The position numbers and the translations under genes are program-made. The notes under the pieces are model-generated. The model searched no databases, was not told the origin of the DNA, and saw only the letters and a program-made list of their open reading frames with translations. 64,000 nt of DNA from Teichococcus deserti (lineage in GTDB: Bacteria; Pseudomonadota; Alphaproteobacteria; Acetobacterales; Acetobacteraceae), in assembly GCF_001982615.1 (NCBI RefSeq), contig NZ_MLCO01000001.1:1-64000 (forward strand), written 5' to 3'. Shown here piece after piece: positions 1-8,226 of this stretch (position 1 is its first letter; each line of letters starts with the position of its first letter).

Positions 1-264
1 CTGCGGGCCTTCGCCTCCGCCGGCGTCGCGCTGGATCCGCCGTGCGAGGCGAAGCGGGTCTCCGCCATGCTGGGGCTGGTGGCGGCGGGGCAGGGGGCGG
101 CGCTGCTGCCGGCGACCGCGGCCCAGCAGCGCTGCGAGGGCGTCCGGCTGGCCCGCATCGCCGACGGCGCCCGGCTGCCGCGGCTGGCCATGGCGCTGGC
201 GGTGCCGCGCCGGCGGCTGGACGCGCCGATGCAGCGGCTGCTGGCGCTGCTGCCGGCTGGCTAG
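1..264 (+). CDS. LysR-family regulator, C-terminal part (cut by window start)
   Basis: The open frame enters from the window edge and stops at 262-264, giving the last 87 residues. The stretch around residues 22-42 (SAMLGLVAAGQGAALLPA) is typical of the effector-binding domain of LysR regulators, where a hydrophobic 'V..G.G.ALLP' loop follows a mobile strand. The DNA-binding end lies outside the window, so target and effector cannot be judged. Confidence 0.7.
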   Translation: MRAFASAGVALDPPCEAKRVSAMLGLVAAGQGAALLPATAAQQRCEGVRLARIADGARLPRLAMALAVPRRRLDAPMQRLLALLPAG

Positions 265-592
265 AGCGTGATCGCTTGCGGTGGACGCAGCGAAAAGCCG
301 GACTCCCGCACTCCAGCCTGCCGCGAAGATGAAGGGCGCGTCCGGCATCCCGGCGACATCACCGACCATGGCGCGGTAGCGGTCGTCGGCGGCGGCGCGC
401 GGCCTCGGGGTCGGCGGCCGGGGAGTCGAGCCCGATCCGGCTGTGATAGCTGCTGCACAGCTGGTGATGCAGACCCGGTGCCCGGCCCTCCTGCACCGCG
501 GCGAGCTCGGCAACGCGGGTGCGCAGCCGGGCCGGCTCGTCGCGCCACAGCAGGATCTGCCCTGGACCCGGATCGGCTCGGGGAGGACGTCC
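265..592. other. No convincing gene; degraded coding-like DNA
   Basis: Several overlapping open frames on the minus strand look protein-like only over short pieces (for example RYRAMVGDVAGMPDAPFIFA around 320-370, and LLWRDEPARLRTRVAEL around 530-580, in a different frame). They continue the minus-strand direction of the sigma-factor relic at 593-825. I read this as decayed coding DNA of unrecognised origin. The sequence just after the LysR stop (about 262-305, beginning tagagcgtgatcgcttgcgg) resembles a dispersed intergenic element, but no second copy is in the window. Confidence 0.35.
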
Positions 593-825
593 CAATCGGC
601 CGGCGCCGCGCGTTCCCAGTCCGGCAGCAGGTTGCGCGCGGTGCGGAACAGGTAGCTCCCGGCACCGGCCACCGGGTCCGGCGCCGTGGTCGCCAGCCGC
701 AGCGAGGGCTCCTGCGCCAGCTCCTCGGCGGCGGCCGGGCTGCCGAGGCGCTTCAGCAGGAAGCGGGTCAGCGCCTTGCGCCGGTCGAGGAAGGCGGCGA
801 GCAGCTTGTTGCGGTCGCCGCTCAT
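593..825 (-). pseudogene. ECF sigma factor (FecI-like) N-terminal relic
   Basis: Reading from the ATG at 825, the first ~75 residues match sigma-70 region 2 of FecI-like ECF sigma factors: 'LLAAFLDRRKALTRFLLKRL' then an 'AEELAQE' acidic segment and 'YLFRTARNLLPDWERAA', the core-polymerase and -10 recognition helices. Region 4 is missing: after about residue 80 the frame continues without sigma similarity. No TonB receptor or FecR-like partner is visible. I infer a truncated, non-functional remnant. Confidence 0.5.
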
Positions 826-1003
826 GCGCGGGCGGATCTCCGGGGCCAGGGTGGCGATGCCGGCAGCCCTTGGCCTGGATGATAATCCTTCGCGAACGCT
901 CGACAAAACTCGGCAGGCTTTGCATCCTATGTTGTCCCGCCGCGCCTGGGACCTGCCCTAGACTGCCGCGACGGTTCCCGGCGGGCCGGGAGAAGGGGCG
1001 AGG

Positions 1004-1225
1004 GTGGCGAAATTCGAGCTCGGCACGGCCGAGGGCGCGGCTCTGGAAGTCTGGGTCTCCAACGCCCAGCCGCTGACCGTCGGGCTGTGGTTCGCCCAGG
1101 CTCGCATCTACGACGCCGAGACGGCCCGGACGCTGCAGGTGCTGCGCGGCGAGGGCACCTCGGCCGAGGCCGCCCGCAAGGAGGCGCTGGCCCTGGCCTG
1201 GCGCGCCGCCGGCAAGGCCGATTAG
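1004..1225 (+). CDS. Small hypothetical protein (73 aa)
   Basis: GTG start at 1004 preceded by a purine-rich ribosome site (gagaaggggcgagg). The product is compact and soluble, with an amphipathic pattern and an alanine-rich C-terminal helix (SAEAARKEALALAWRAAGK). No signal peptide or membrane segment. I do not recognise the family. Codon bias (G/C at third positions) is like that of the neighbouring ABC operon, which supports real coding. Confidence 0.6.
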   Translation: MAKFELGTAEGAALEVWVSNAQPLTVGLWFAQARIYDAETARTLQVLRGEGTSAEAARKEALALAWRAAGKAD

Positions 1226-1467
1226 CCGACGCCGGGCCCTGACGGCGGCCGCAGCAGGCCCTGCCACGCCGGGCCGCCAAATCAGCAGAATCTGCCCGCC
1301 TGCGTCGTTGGATTGGCAGCCGCGCCAGTCCATCCTGCCCGCAAGATGATCGTGAACGGGGCCAACCCGTCGATCAGGGAGTGCAGTGCCAGCCGCCGCG
1401 GAAAGCGGAGCGTCGTGGCTGCGTGGGTCACGGCGTGCGCTGGCTTGAGCGCAAGGGGGACCCGAGC

Positions 1468-3141
1468 ATGAACGACCATTCCACGGACAGGATCTTGGCG
1501 GCGCCGGCCTTGCGCCGCCGCGCTCTGCTGGCGCTGGGCGCCGGCGCCGGGCTGGCCGCCGCGGCGCCCGGCTTTGCGCCGTCGGCCAAGGCGCAGCCGG
1601 CACAAGGCATGCGCAAGGGGCAGGTGGTGGTCGGCCTCAGCCAGGAGCCCACCGCCTTCAACCCGCTGATGCCCGGCATCGAGGTCGACGAGACGATCTG
1701 GATGAACGTCTTCGACACGCTCTGGTACCCGATGCCCGATGGCAGCCTGGTGCCCAGCCTCGCCACCGAGGTGCCGAGCACCGGCAACGGCGGGATCTCG
1801 GCCGACGGGCTGCGCTGGCGGGTGAAGCTGCGGCCGGGCGTCACCTGGCATGACGGCACCGCCTTCACCGCCGAGGACGTGAAGTACACGCTGGAGCTGA
1901 TCGTGGCGCCGGGCTTCAAGTCGCGCACGCGGCTGGGCCATGCGCTGGTGCGCGACATCGAGGTGCTCGGGCCGCATGAGATCGCCTGGCGGATGGAGAG
2001 CGCCTTCGCGCCCTACCTGGCCTTCCTGTCCAACACCTATATCGTGCCGAAGCACCTGCTGGCCGCGGCCTCCGACCCGAACACCGCGCCCTTCAACGGC
2101 GCCCCGGTCGGCACCGGCGCCTTCCGCTGGGACCGCCGCGTGCCCGGCGACCATATCCAGCTGGCCGCCAACGAGAAGTATTTCGGGAAAGGCCCGTTCC
2201 TGGAGCGGGCCATCCTGAAATACGTCCCCGACATGACGGCGCTCTATGCGCAGTTCCGCACCGGCCAGGTCGACGCCATCATCGGCACCGGCATCCCGGC
2301 CAATTTCGTGGCCGAGGCGGAGAAGCTGCCGGGCAAGCGGATCTCCAAGGTCTCCAGCGGCTCGCTGGAGGTGCTGATGCCCAATCTCGGCCAGCCGGCG
2401 CTGTCGGACAAGGCGGTGCGCCAGGCGCTCTATGCCGGCATCAACAAGAAGGGCATCATCGACGTCATCTTCTACGGCCTGCACAAGCCGACCGAGAGCT
2501 TCGCGCCGCAGGAAAGCTGGGTCTACAACGCCGACCTGCCGGCGCACCGCTTCGACCTGGCCGCGGCCAACGCCATGCTGGACAAGGCCGGCTGGGCGCG
2601 CGGCGCGAACGGCCTGCGCGCCAAGGACGGCGTGCCGCTGGCCTTCGACATCTCGACCACCACCGGCAACGCGCTGCGCGAGCAGAGCCAGCAGCTGCTG
2701 CTGCAGGACTGGTCGAAGATGGGCGTCGCCGCCAAGGTCAACAACATGCCGGCGGCGGTGATCTGGGGCGAGTTCTATGTCCGCTCCAAGTTCCAGACCC
2801 TGCTGGTCGGCACCGGCTTCCGCAGCGGCATCGACCCGGATCCCTCGAACCGCTTCGCCAGCAACGCCATTCCGGTGAAGGGCGGGTCGGGCGGCAACTA
2901 CATGCAATGGGAGAATGCCGAGGCCGACCGCATCATGGTCGAGGCCCAGGCAACCTTCGACACCGCGCGGCGCAAGGCGCTGTATCTGCGCCTGCAGGAG
3001 ATCGTGCGGGACGAGCTGCCGATCCTGCCGATCTACCAATACGTCACCGCCGAGGGCACCAAGTCCAACCTGATGGGCTATGCGCCCAACATCAACGCCC
3101 GCCAGAACACCTGGAACATGCGCGAGTGGTACTGGGCGTGA
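1468..3141 (+). CDS. Oligopeptide/dipeptide ABC transporter substrate-binding protein
   Basis: Periplasmic receptor of a Dpp/Opp-type importer (SBP family 5, cluster C), 557 aa, the usual length. The N-terminus carries a twin-arginine-type leader (LRRRALLALGAGAGLAAAAPG, then SAKA). The mature part shows the family landmarks: an early 'LSQEPTAFNPL' strand, 'DGLRWRVKLRPGVTWHDGTAFTAEDV' (quoted in pieces: LRPGVTWHDG, FTAEDVKYTL), and 'VGTGAFRW'. The start at 1468 follows an aagggggac ribosome site; upstream in-frame codons look non-coding. First gene of an operon with the two permeases, two ATPases and a MOSC protein. Substrate cannot be read from sequence: peptides are typical, but family members also bind opines, nickel or glycosides. 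Confidence 0.9.
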   Translation: MNDHSTDRILAAPALRRRALLALGAGAGLAAAAPGFAPSAKAQPAQGMRKGQVVVGLSQEPTAFNPLMPGIEVDETIWMNVFDTLWYPMPDGSLVPSLATEVPSTGNGGISADGLRWRVKLRPGVTWHDGTAFTAEDVKYTLELIVAPGFKSRTRLGHALVRDIEVLGPHEIAWRMESAFAPYLAFLSNTYIVPKHLLAAASDPNTAPFNGAPVGTGAFRWDRRVPGDHIQLAANEKYFGKGPFLERAILKYVPDMTALYAQFRTGQVDAIIGTGIPANFVAEAEKLPGKRISKVSSGSLEVLMPNLGQPALSDKAVRQALYAGINKKGIIDVIFYGLHKPTESFAPQESWVYNADLPAHRFDLAAANAMLDKAGWARGANGLRAKDGVPLAFDISTTTGNALREQSQQLLLQDWSKMGVAAKVNNMPAAVIWGEFYVRSKFQTLLVGTGFRSGIDPDPSNRFASNAIPVKGGSGGNYMQWENAEADRIMVEAQATFDTARRKALYLRLQEIVRDELPILPIYQYVTAEGTKSNLMGYAPNINARQNTWNMREWYWA

Positions 3142-3181
3142 CGCCGTTCCCGATGACCCGCCTCCGCGAGGAGGCGGGCGC

Positions 3182-4135
3182 ATGAGCGGCTATGTGGTGC
3201 GGCGGCTGGGGCAATCCCTGGTGCTGCTGCTGATGGTCTCGATGATCGGCTTCGCCATCCTGCACCTGGCGCCGGGCGGGCCGCTGTCGCAATTCGCCGC
3301 CGGCGGCGACATGACCCAGGAAGACCTGGACCGCATCGCGAAGGAGCTCGGCCTCGACCGGCCGCTGCCGGTGCAATATGTCGAATGGCTGTGGCGCATG
3401 CTGCAGGGCGACTGGGGGCGGTCCTATCGCGACCAGCAGCCGGTGCTGCAGATCATCGGCTCGCATATCGGCGCGACGCTGGAGCTGATGCTGACCTCCA
3501 CCCTGGTCGCCATGATGATCGGCGCCTGGGTCGGGATCCTCGGCGCCATCCGCCGCTATTCGATCTTCGATTCCCTGGCCACCATCGGCGCCATGGTGGC
3601 GCTGTCGATCCCGACCTTCTGGTTCGGCCTGGTCGTCATCTATGTCTTCTCGGTCGGGCTGGAATGGCTGCCGGCCGGCAACCGCTACACCATCGGCGAT
3701 GAATCCTTGCTGGACCGGCTGCACCACCTGATCGGGCCCTGCATGGTCCTCGCCCTGGTCAGCACCGCGGTCTGGAGCCGCTACATGCGCAGCTCCATGC
3801 TCGACGTGATCAACCAGGACTATATCCGCACCGCGCGCTCGAAAGGCCTGCCGGAGCGGCGCATCCTGCTGAACCACGCCGTGCGCAACGCGCTGCTGCC
3901 GATGATCACCATCACCGGCCTGCATCTGCCGGCGCTGCTGTCGGGCGCGCTGGTCACCGAGACGGTCTTCACCTGGCCAGGGATGGGGCGGCTGTTCCTC
4001 GACAGCATCAGCTACCGCGACTATCCGGTGGTCATGGGCATCCTGGTCTTCACCTCGGTGATGGTGCTGGCCGGCAGCCTGATCGCCGACCTTTTGTACA
4101 GTGTCGCCGATCCGCGCATGGGGGCGCCGGGCTGA
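3182..4135 (+). CDS. dppB: ABC transporter permease, DppB/OppB type
   Basis: Inner-membrane permease of the peptide-type importer, 317 aa. The N-terminus is a single membrane helix (YVVRRLGQSLVLLLMVSMIG) followed by the periplasmic segment with 'LGLDRPLPVQYVEWL' and 'GDWGRSY', diagnostic of DppB proteins. The cytoplasmic EAA loop for ATPase contact is visible as 'YIRTARSKGLPERRILLNHA'. About six membrane helices. It starts 40 bases after the binding protein stop and its TGA overlaps the next ATG by one base. Confidence 0.92.
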   Translation: MSGYVVRRLGQSLVLLLMVSMIGFAILHLAPGGPLSQFAAGGDMTQEDLDRIAKELGLDRPLPVQYVEWLWRMLQGDWGRSYRDQQPVLQIIGSHIGATLELMLTSTLVAMMIGAWVGILGAIRRYSIFDSLATIGAMVALSIPTFWFGLVVIYVFSVGLEWLPAGNRYTIGDESLLDRLHHLIGPCMVLALVSTAVWSRYMRSSMLDVINQDYIRTARSKGLPERRILLNHAVRNALLPMITITGLHLPALLSGALVTETVFTWPGMGRLFLDSISYRDYPVVMGILVFTSVMVLAGSLIADLLYSVADPRMGAPG

Positions 4136-5022
4136 TGAGCACCTCTGCCTCCCCTGTTGCCGCGGCGCAGGTGATCCGGCCGCGCGGGCCCAGCGCCTTC
4201 CGCCGCTTCGCCCGGCACCGGCTGGCCGCCCTCAGCCTGGTGCTGATCCTGTCGCTGACGCTGGCCTGCATCATCGTCCCGCCGCTGCTGCCTTTCTCGG
4301 ACACCGAGATCGACATCATGCAGCGCTTCGCCGGCCCCTTCACCGGGCCGCATCTGCTGGGCACCGACCCGCTGGGCCGCGACACCCTGGCCCGGCTGCT
4401 GATGGCCGGCCGCATTTCCCTGTCCGTCGGCTTCTCGGCGATGGCCATCAGCATGGTGATCGGCATCGCCGTCGGGCTCTATGCCGGCTTCTATGGCGGC
4501 CGCATCGGCGCCATCCTGATGCGCTTCGTCGACGCCATGCTGTGCTTTCCCTCGATCTTCCTGCTGCTGGCCATCTCGGCCTTCCTGCAGCCCTCGGTGG
4601 GGTCGATCATCATGCTGATCGCGGCCACCTCCTGGATGGAGGTGGCGCGCCTGGTCGAGGCGCAGATCCGCGCGCTGCGCGCCCGCGACTTCGCCGTCGC
4701 CGCCCGCGCCATCGGCGCCAACGACCGCCGCGTCATGTTCCGCGAGCTGCTGCCCAATGCCGTGGCGCCGATCGTCGTCGCCGCGACGCTGAACGTGGCC
4801 CATGCCATCCTGGCCGAAAGCTACATCAGCTTCCTGGGATACGGCATCCAGCCGCCGACGCCGAGCTGGGGCAACATGCTCGAAAACGCTCAAAGCTATC
4901 TGACCAGCGCGCCCTGGCTGGCCATCATCCCCGGCGCCGCGATCACGCTCGCGGTCACCGGCTTCAACTTCATCGGCGACGGGCTGCGCGACGCGCTGGA
5001 CCCGCGGCAGGAGGCGCGGTGA
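4135..5022 (+). CDS. dppC: ABC transporter permease, DppC/OppC type
   Basis: Second permease of the importer, 295 aa. It has the DppC pattern: N-terminal cytoplasmic tail, first membrane helix near residues 33-55, then '[19 protein letters not shown]', the family hallmark. The EAA loop reads '[20 protein letters not shown]'. The start ATG shares one base with the upstream stop (tgatg), so the pair is translationally coupled. Forms a heterodimeric channel with the preceding DppB-like permease. Confidence 0.92.
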   Translation: MSTSASPVAAAQVIRPRGPSAFRRFARHRLAALSLVLILSLTLACIIVPPLLPFSDTEIDIMQRFAGPFTGPHLLGTDPLGRDTLARLLMAGRISLSVGFSAMAISMVIGIAVGLYAGFYGGRIGAILMRFVDAMLCFPSIFLLLAISAFLQPSVGSIIMLIAATSWMEVARLVEAQIRALRARDFAVAARAIGANDRRVMFRELLPNAVAPIVVAATLNVAHAILAESYISFLGYGIQPPTPSWGNMLENAQSYLTSAPWLAIIPGAAITLAVTGFNFIGDGLRDALDPRQEAR

Positions 5023-6026
5023 TGGAAGACGGCACCGTCCTCGACGTCCGCAATTTTTCGGTCAATTTCGGCATCCTGCCCGCCGTGCGCGACGTCTCCT
5101 TCACCCTGAGGCCGGGCGAGACCCTGGCGCTGGTCGGCGAAAGCGGCTCCGGCAAGAGCGTCACCAGCCTGGGCATCCTGAAGCTGACCCCGCCGGTGCC
5201 CTTCTGCCGCATCGAGGGCCAGGCGCTGCTGCGCACCCGGAAGGGCGCGGTGGTCGACCTGGTGCAGGCCTCGGCCGAGGAGATGCGCGGGCTTCGCGGC
5301 CGCGAGGCGGCGATGATCTTCCAGGAGCCGATGACCTCGCTGAACCCGGTGCATCCGGTCGGCGCCCAGGTCGGCGAGGCGCTGCGCTTCCACCAGGGCC
5401 TGTCGAAGCGTGCCGCCCTGGCCCAGGCGGCGGAGCTGCTCGACCTGGTCGGCATCCCGGATGCCCGGCGGCGCCTCGGCGCCTTCCCGCACGAGCTCTC
5501 GGGCGGCATGCGGCAGCGGGTGATGATCGCGCTGGCCCTGGCCTGCGAGCCGGTGCTGCTGATCGCCGACGAGCCGACCACGGCGCTCGACGTCACCATC
5601 CAGGCGCAGATCCTGGAGCTGCTGCAGCGGCTGCAGCAGAAGACCCGGATGGCCGTGCTGTTCATCACCCACAATCTGGGCGTCGTCGCCGAGATCGCCG
5701 ACCGGGTGATGGTCATGTATGCCGGCCGCGTCGTCGAGCAGGCGCCGGTGCGCCGTCTCTTCCACGCGCCGCTGATGCCCTATACCCGCGGGTTGCTGCG
5801 CTCCGTCCCGCGCCCGGATTTCTCCGGCGCCGAGCAGCCGCCGCTGGAGGCCATTCCCGGCAGCGTGCCCGACCCGCTGGCGCCGCCCCCCGGCTGCAGT
5901 TTTTCTCCCAGATGCGGGCATTTTTCCCCAGGGCTCTGCGACAGCGTGGCACCTCCGCTGACCCACGCCGAGCCCGGGCACCTGGTCCGCTGCGCCCGCT
6001 GGGCCGATGTCGCGGGAGCCGCCTGA
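5022..6026 (+). CDS. dppD: ABC transporter ATPase, DppD/OppD type
   Basis: ATP-hydrolysing subunit, 334 aa. Walker A GESGSGKS (about residues 40-47), Q-loop in '[12 protein letters not shown]', signature LSGGMRQR, Walker B '[12 protein letters not shown]', and switch His in 'FITHNLG'. The C-terminal extension has the oligopeptide-transporter ATPase domain with three cysteines ([15 protein letters not shown]). Start overlaps the upstream stop by one base. Works as a heterodimer with the next gene product. Confidence 0.93.
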   Translation: MEDGTVLDVRNFSVNFGILPAVRDVSFTLRPGETLALVGESGSGKSVTSLGILKLTPPVPFCRIEGQALLRTRKGAVVDLVQASAEEMRGLRGREAAMIFQEPMTSLNPVHPVGAQVGEALRFHQGLSKRAALAQAAELLDLVGIPDARRRLGAFPHELSGGMRQRVMIALALACEPVLLIADEPTTALDVTIQAQILELLQRLQQKTRMAVLFITHNLGVVAEIADRVMVMYAGRVVEQAPVRRLFHAPLMPYTRGLLRSVPRPDFSGAEQPPLEAIPGSVPDPLAPPPGCSFSPRCGHFSPGLCDSVAPPLTHAEPGHLVRCARWADVAGAA

Positions 6027-7033
6027 TGTCCGATTCTTTGCTCGCTGTCCGCGACCTGCGGAAGTATTTCCCCGGGCCCCGCCAGGGGATACTCGGAAAG
6101 CACGCCACGCTGAAGGCGGTGGACGGCGTCTCCTTCGACCTGGCCCGCGGCGAGGTGCTGAGCCTGGTCGGCGAAAGCGGCTCCGGCAAGAGCACCGTGG
6201 GCCGCACCGTGCTGCGGCTCGACAAGCCGACCGATGGCAGTATCCGTTTCGACGGGCAGGAGCTGGCCGGGCTCGACGACCGCGGCTTGCGCCCCTTCCG
6301 CCGCCGCATGCAGCTGGTCTTCCAGGACCCCTATTCCTCGCTGAACCCGAAGATGCGGGTGGAGGACATCGTCGGCGCGCCGCTGGAGATCCACGAGCCC
6401 TCGCTGTCGCGCGACGCCCGCCGCCAGAAAGTCGAAGACATGCTCGGCCTGGTCGGGCTGCTGCCCAGCCATGCCGAGCGCTATCCGCACCAGTTCAGCG
6501 GCGGCCAGCGGCAGCGCCTCGGCATCGCCCGCGCGCTGATCACCCATCCGGAGCTGGTGGTGGCGGACGAGCCGGTCTCCGCCCTCGACGTCTCGGTGCA
6601 GGCGCAGGTGGTGACGCTGATGCTGGCGCTCCGCCGCCAGCTGGGCCTGACCATCCTGTTCATCAGCCATGACCTGGCGGTGGTGGGCTATCTGTCGGAC
6701 CGGGTGGCGGTGATGTATCTCGGCCGGCTGGTGGAGCTGGCGCCGACCCGGGCGCTGTTCACGTCGCCGCGCCACCCCTATACCGAGGCGCTGCTCTCGG
6801 CCATGCCGGTGCCCGACCCGGATGCGCCGCGCCGCCGCATCACGCTGGCCGGCGACATGCCCAGCCCGCTCGACCCGCCCTCCGGCTGCGCCTTCCGCAG
6901 CCGCTGCCGCTATGCCGAGGCGGCCTGCGCCGCGACCCGCCCGGAGCTGCGCGAGGTCGCTCCGGGGCATTTCAAGGCCTGTCTGCGGGACGATCTTTCG
7001 CTTATTGCCCCCTCCATGGGGGTGGCCGCATGA
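6026..7033 (+). CDS. dppF: ABC transporter ATPase, DppF/OppF type
   Basis: Second ATPase of the importer, 335 aa. The N-terminal '[10 protein letters not shown]' and '[11 protein letters not shown]' are DppF-like. Walker [11 protein letters not shown]-loop in '[14 protein letters not shown]', signature FSGGQRQR, Walker B '[11 protein letters not shown]', switch His in 'FISHDLAVV'. The C-terminal extension again has the cysteine-containing oligopeptide domain ([14 protein letters not shown]). Coupled to dppD by a one-base overlap and to the MOSC gene by an ATGA overlap. Confidence 0.93.
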   Translation: MSDSLLAVRDLRKYFPGPRQGILGKHATLKAVDGVSFDLARGEVLSLVGESGSGKSTVGRTVLRLDKPTDGSIRFDGQELAGLDDRGLRPFRRRMQLVFQDPYSSLNPKMRVEDIVGAPLEIHEPSLSRDARRQKVEDMLGLVGLLPSHAERYPHQFSGGQRQRLGIARALITHPELVVADEPVSALDVSVQAQVVTLMLALRRQLGLTILFISHDLAVVGYLSDRVAVMYLGRLVELAPTRALFTSPRHPYTEALLSAMPVPDPDAPRRRITLAGDMPSPLDPPSGCAFRSRCRYAEAACAATRPELREVAPGHFKACLRDDLSLIAPSMGVAA

Positions 7034-7755
7034 TCGGACGACTGACAGAAATCTGGCGCTATCCGGTGAGCTCGCTGGGCGGCGAGCGGCTGGAGGCGGC
7101 GGAATTGCTGGCCGAGGGGCTGGCGCATGACCGCAGCCACGGGCTGTTCGACGCGCGCAGCGACGAGATTTCCTATCCCAGCAAGGGCAAGCGCTGGCGC
7201 ACGGTGCCGATGGCCTCCTCACGCTGGTCGGAGACGGCCGGGCTTGAGGTTTCCGCGGATGGCGTTTCGTTCGGTTCGCCGGAGACGCAGTCGACGGCCC
7301 TGGAAGGCATCCTGGGCTTTCCGCCGGCGATCCGCGAATACGCCGATGAAGGGCCGCAGCCGCGCTACTGGCGGGCGCCGCTGCATCTGCTGACCAATGC
7401 CGACATCGCGCGGCTGCGGGCGCTGCTGCCGGATGCGGTGCTCGACCTGCGCCGCTTCCGGCCGAACCTGATGGTCGAGCTGGACGATGCCAGCGCCGCC
7501 ATGCCGCAGGATGCCTGGCTGGGCCGCGAGATCCGCCTGGGCGAGGTGGTGCTGCGCGCCACCATCCCCTGCGTCCGCTGCGGCTTCACCAGCATGGAGC
7601 AGCCCGGCCTGCCGATGGACCCCCGCGTGCTGCAGCACCTGGTGCAGGATTTCGGCCGCAACTTCGGCATCTATTGCGAGGTGGTGGTGCCGGGGCGGCT
7701 GCAGGTCGGCGACGCCCTGGCGCTGGGCGCGCCGGTGGCGGAGACGGTGTCCTAG
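7030..7755 (+). CDS. MOSC domain-containing protein
   Basis: 241 aa. The N-terminal third ([19 protein letters not shown]) is the beta-barrel MOSC_N segment and the C-terminal half has '[10 protein letters not shown]' and the cysteine-containing '[12 protein letters not shown]', where the conserved Cys would bind sulfur or the molybdenum cofactor. MOSC proteins carry sulfur or molybdenum cofactor chemistry; some (YiiM/mARC relatives) detoxify N-hydroxylated compounds. The start overlaps the DppF stop (ATGA), so it is expressed with the importer, hinting that imported substrates need such chemistry. That link is inference. Confidence 0.85.
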   Translation: MIGRLTEIWRYPVSSLGGERLEAAELLAEGLAHDRSHGLFDARSDEISYPSKGKRWRTVPMASSRWSETAGLEVSADGVSFGSPETQSTALEGILGFPPAIREYADEGPQPRYWRAPLHLLTNADIARLRALLPDAVLDLRRFRPNLMVELDDASAAMPQDAWLGREIRLGEVVLRATIPCVRCGFTSMEQPGLPMDPRVLQHLVQDFGRNFGIYCEVVVPGRLQVGDALALGAPVAETVS

Positions 7756-8144
7756 GCCGGCCCGGCCATCTTCTGCACCACCAGCTGCAGCGCTGCGCGG
7801 GCCGCGGGGTCGAGGCGGCGATAGGCGCGCAGCAGCGCCTCCTCGTCGCCGGCCAGCAGGCCGAGGGTCGCCTGGTCGTCCTGCAGCAGCTCGGCCGGGG
7901 GCGCGGCATCCGGGTCCAGCCCGACCAGATAGGCGACCGAGGTGCCGAGTTCCTCGGCCAGCCGGACCAGCTTCGGCCCGCGCGGCGCCGGCGCCTTGCC
8001 CGCCCGAAGCTTCTCCAGCAGGTCGGGCGCCAGGCCGGCGCGCCTGAAGGCCTCCTCGGCGGTCAGGTCGAGGCGGTCCAGCCGGCTGTCGATGCGCGCG
8101 ACCAGGGGGGATGTGGCGATCTCCATCCCCCTGCCATAGCGCAT
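7752..8144 (-). CDS. XRE-type helix-turn-helix regulator
   Basis: 130 aa. Residues ~20-75 look like a Cro/CI helix-turn-helix: 'TAEEAFRRAGLAPDLLEKLRAG' then 'LVRLAEELGTSVAYLVGLDP', the closing helix typical of XRE proteins. The C-terminal third is a short helical tail. Its stop overlaps that of the MOSC gene tail to tail (shared ctag). A second in-frame ATG six codons later (8126) lies right against a ggggg run, too close for a ribosome site, so I keep the upstream start without great certainty. Confidence 0.75.
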   Translation of the reverse strand: MRYGRGMEIATSPLVARIDSRLDRLDLTAEEAFRRAGLAPDLLEKLRAGKAPAPRGPKLVRLAEELGTSVAYLVGLDPDAAPPAELLQDDQATLGLLAGDEEALLRAYRRLDPAARAALQLVVQKMAGPA

Positions 8145-8159
8145 GCCGGCCGCCGCGTC

Positions 8160-8226
8160 AGGATCGCCGCGTCCGGATCGCCGCGTCAGGGCGCCTCGTC
8201 AGGGCGCCTCGTCAGGGCGCCTCGTC
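8160..8226. repeat. Two adjoining short tandem repeats at the 3' end of the GGDEF-EAL gene
   Basis: Two copies of a 14-base unit ([a/c]ggatcgccgcgtc, 8160-8187) are followed by three copies of a 13-base unit (agggcgcctcgtc, 8188-8226). The last copy encodes the final residues DEAP on the minus strand, with the stop at 8214-8212, so the downstream copies repeat the codons around the stop. Copy-number change here could alter or extend the C-terminus. Confidence 0.85.

Noticed and set aside
24-332. Plus-strand frame over the LysR end and beyond (96 codons from 42)
   Set aside because: Ala/Gly/Arg-rich out-of-frame shadow of the LysR tail.
1282-3183. 633-codon minus-strand open frame
   Set aside because: It is the antisense shadow of the peptide-binding protein in GC-rich DNA; the translation is rich in Arg, Ala, Gln and His with no motif.
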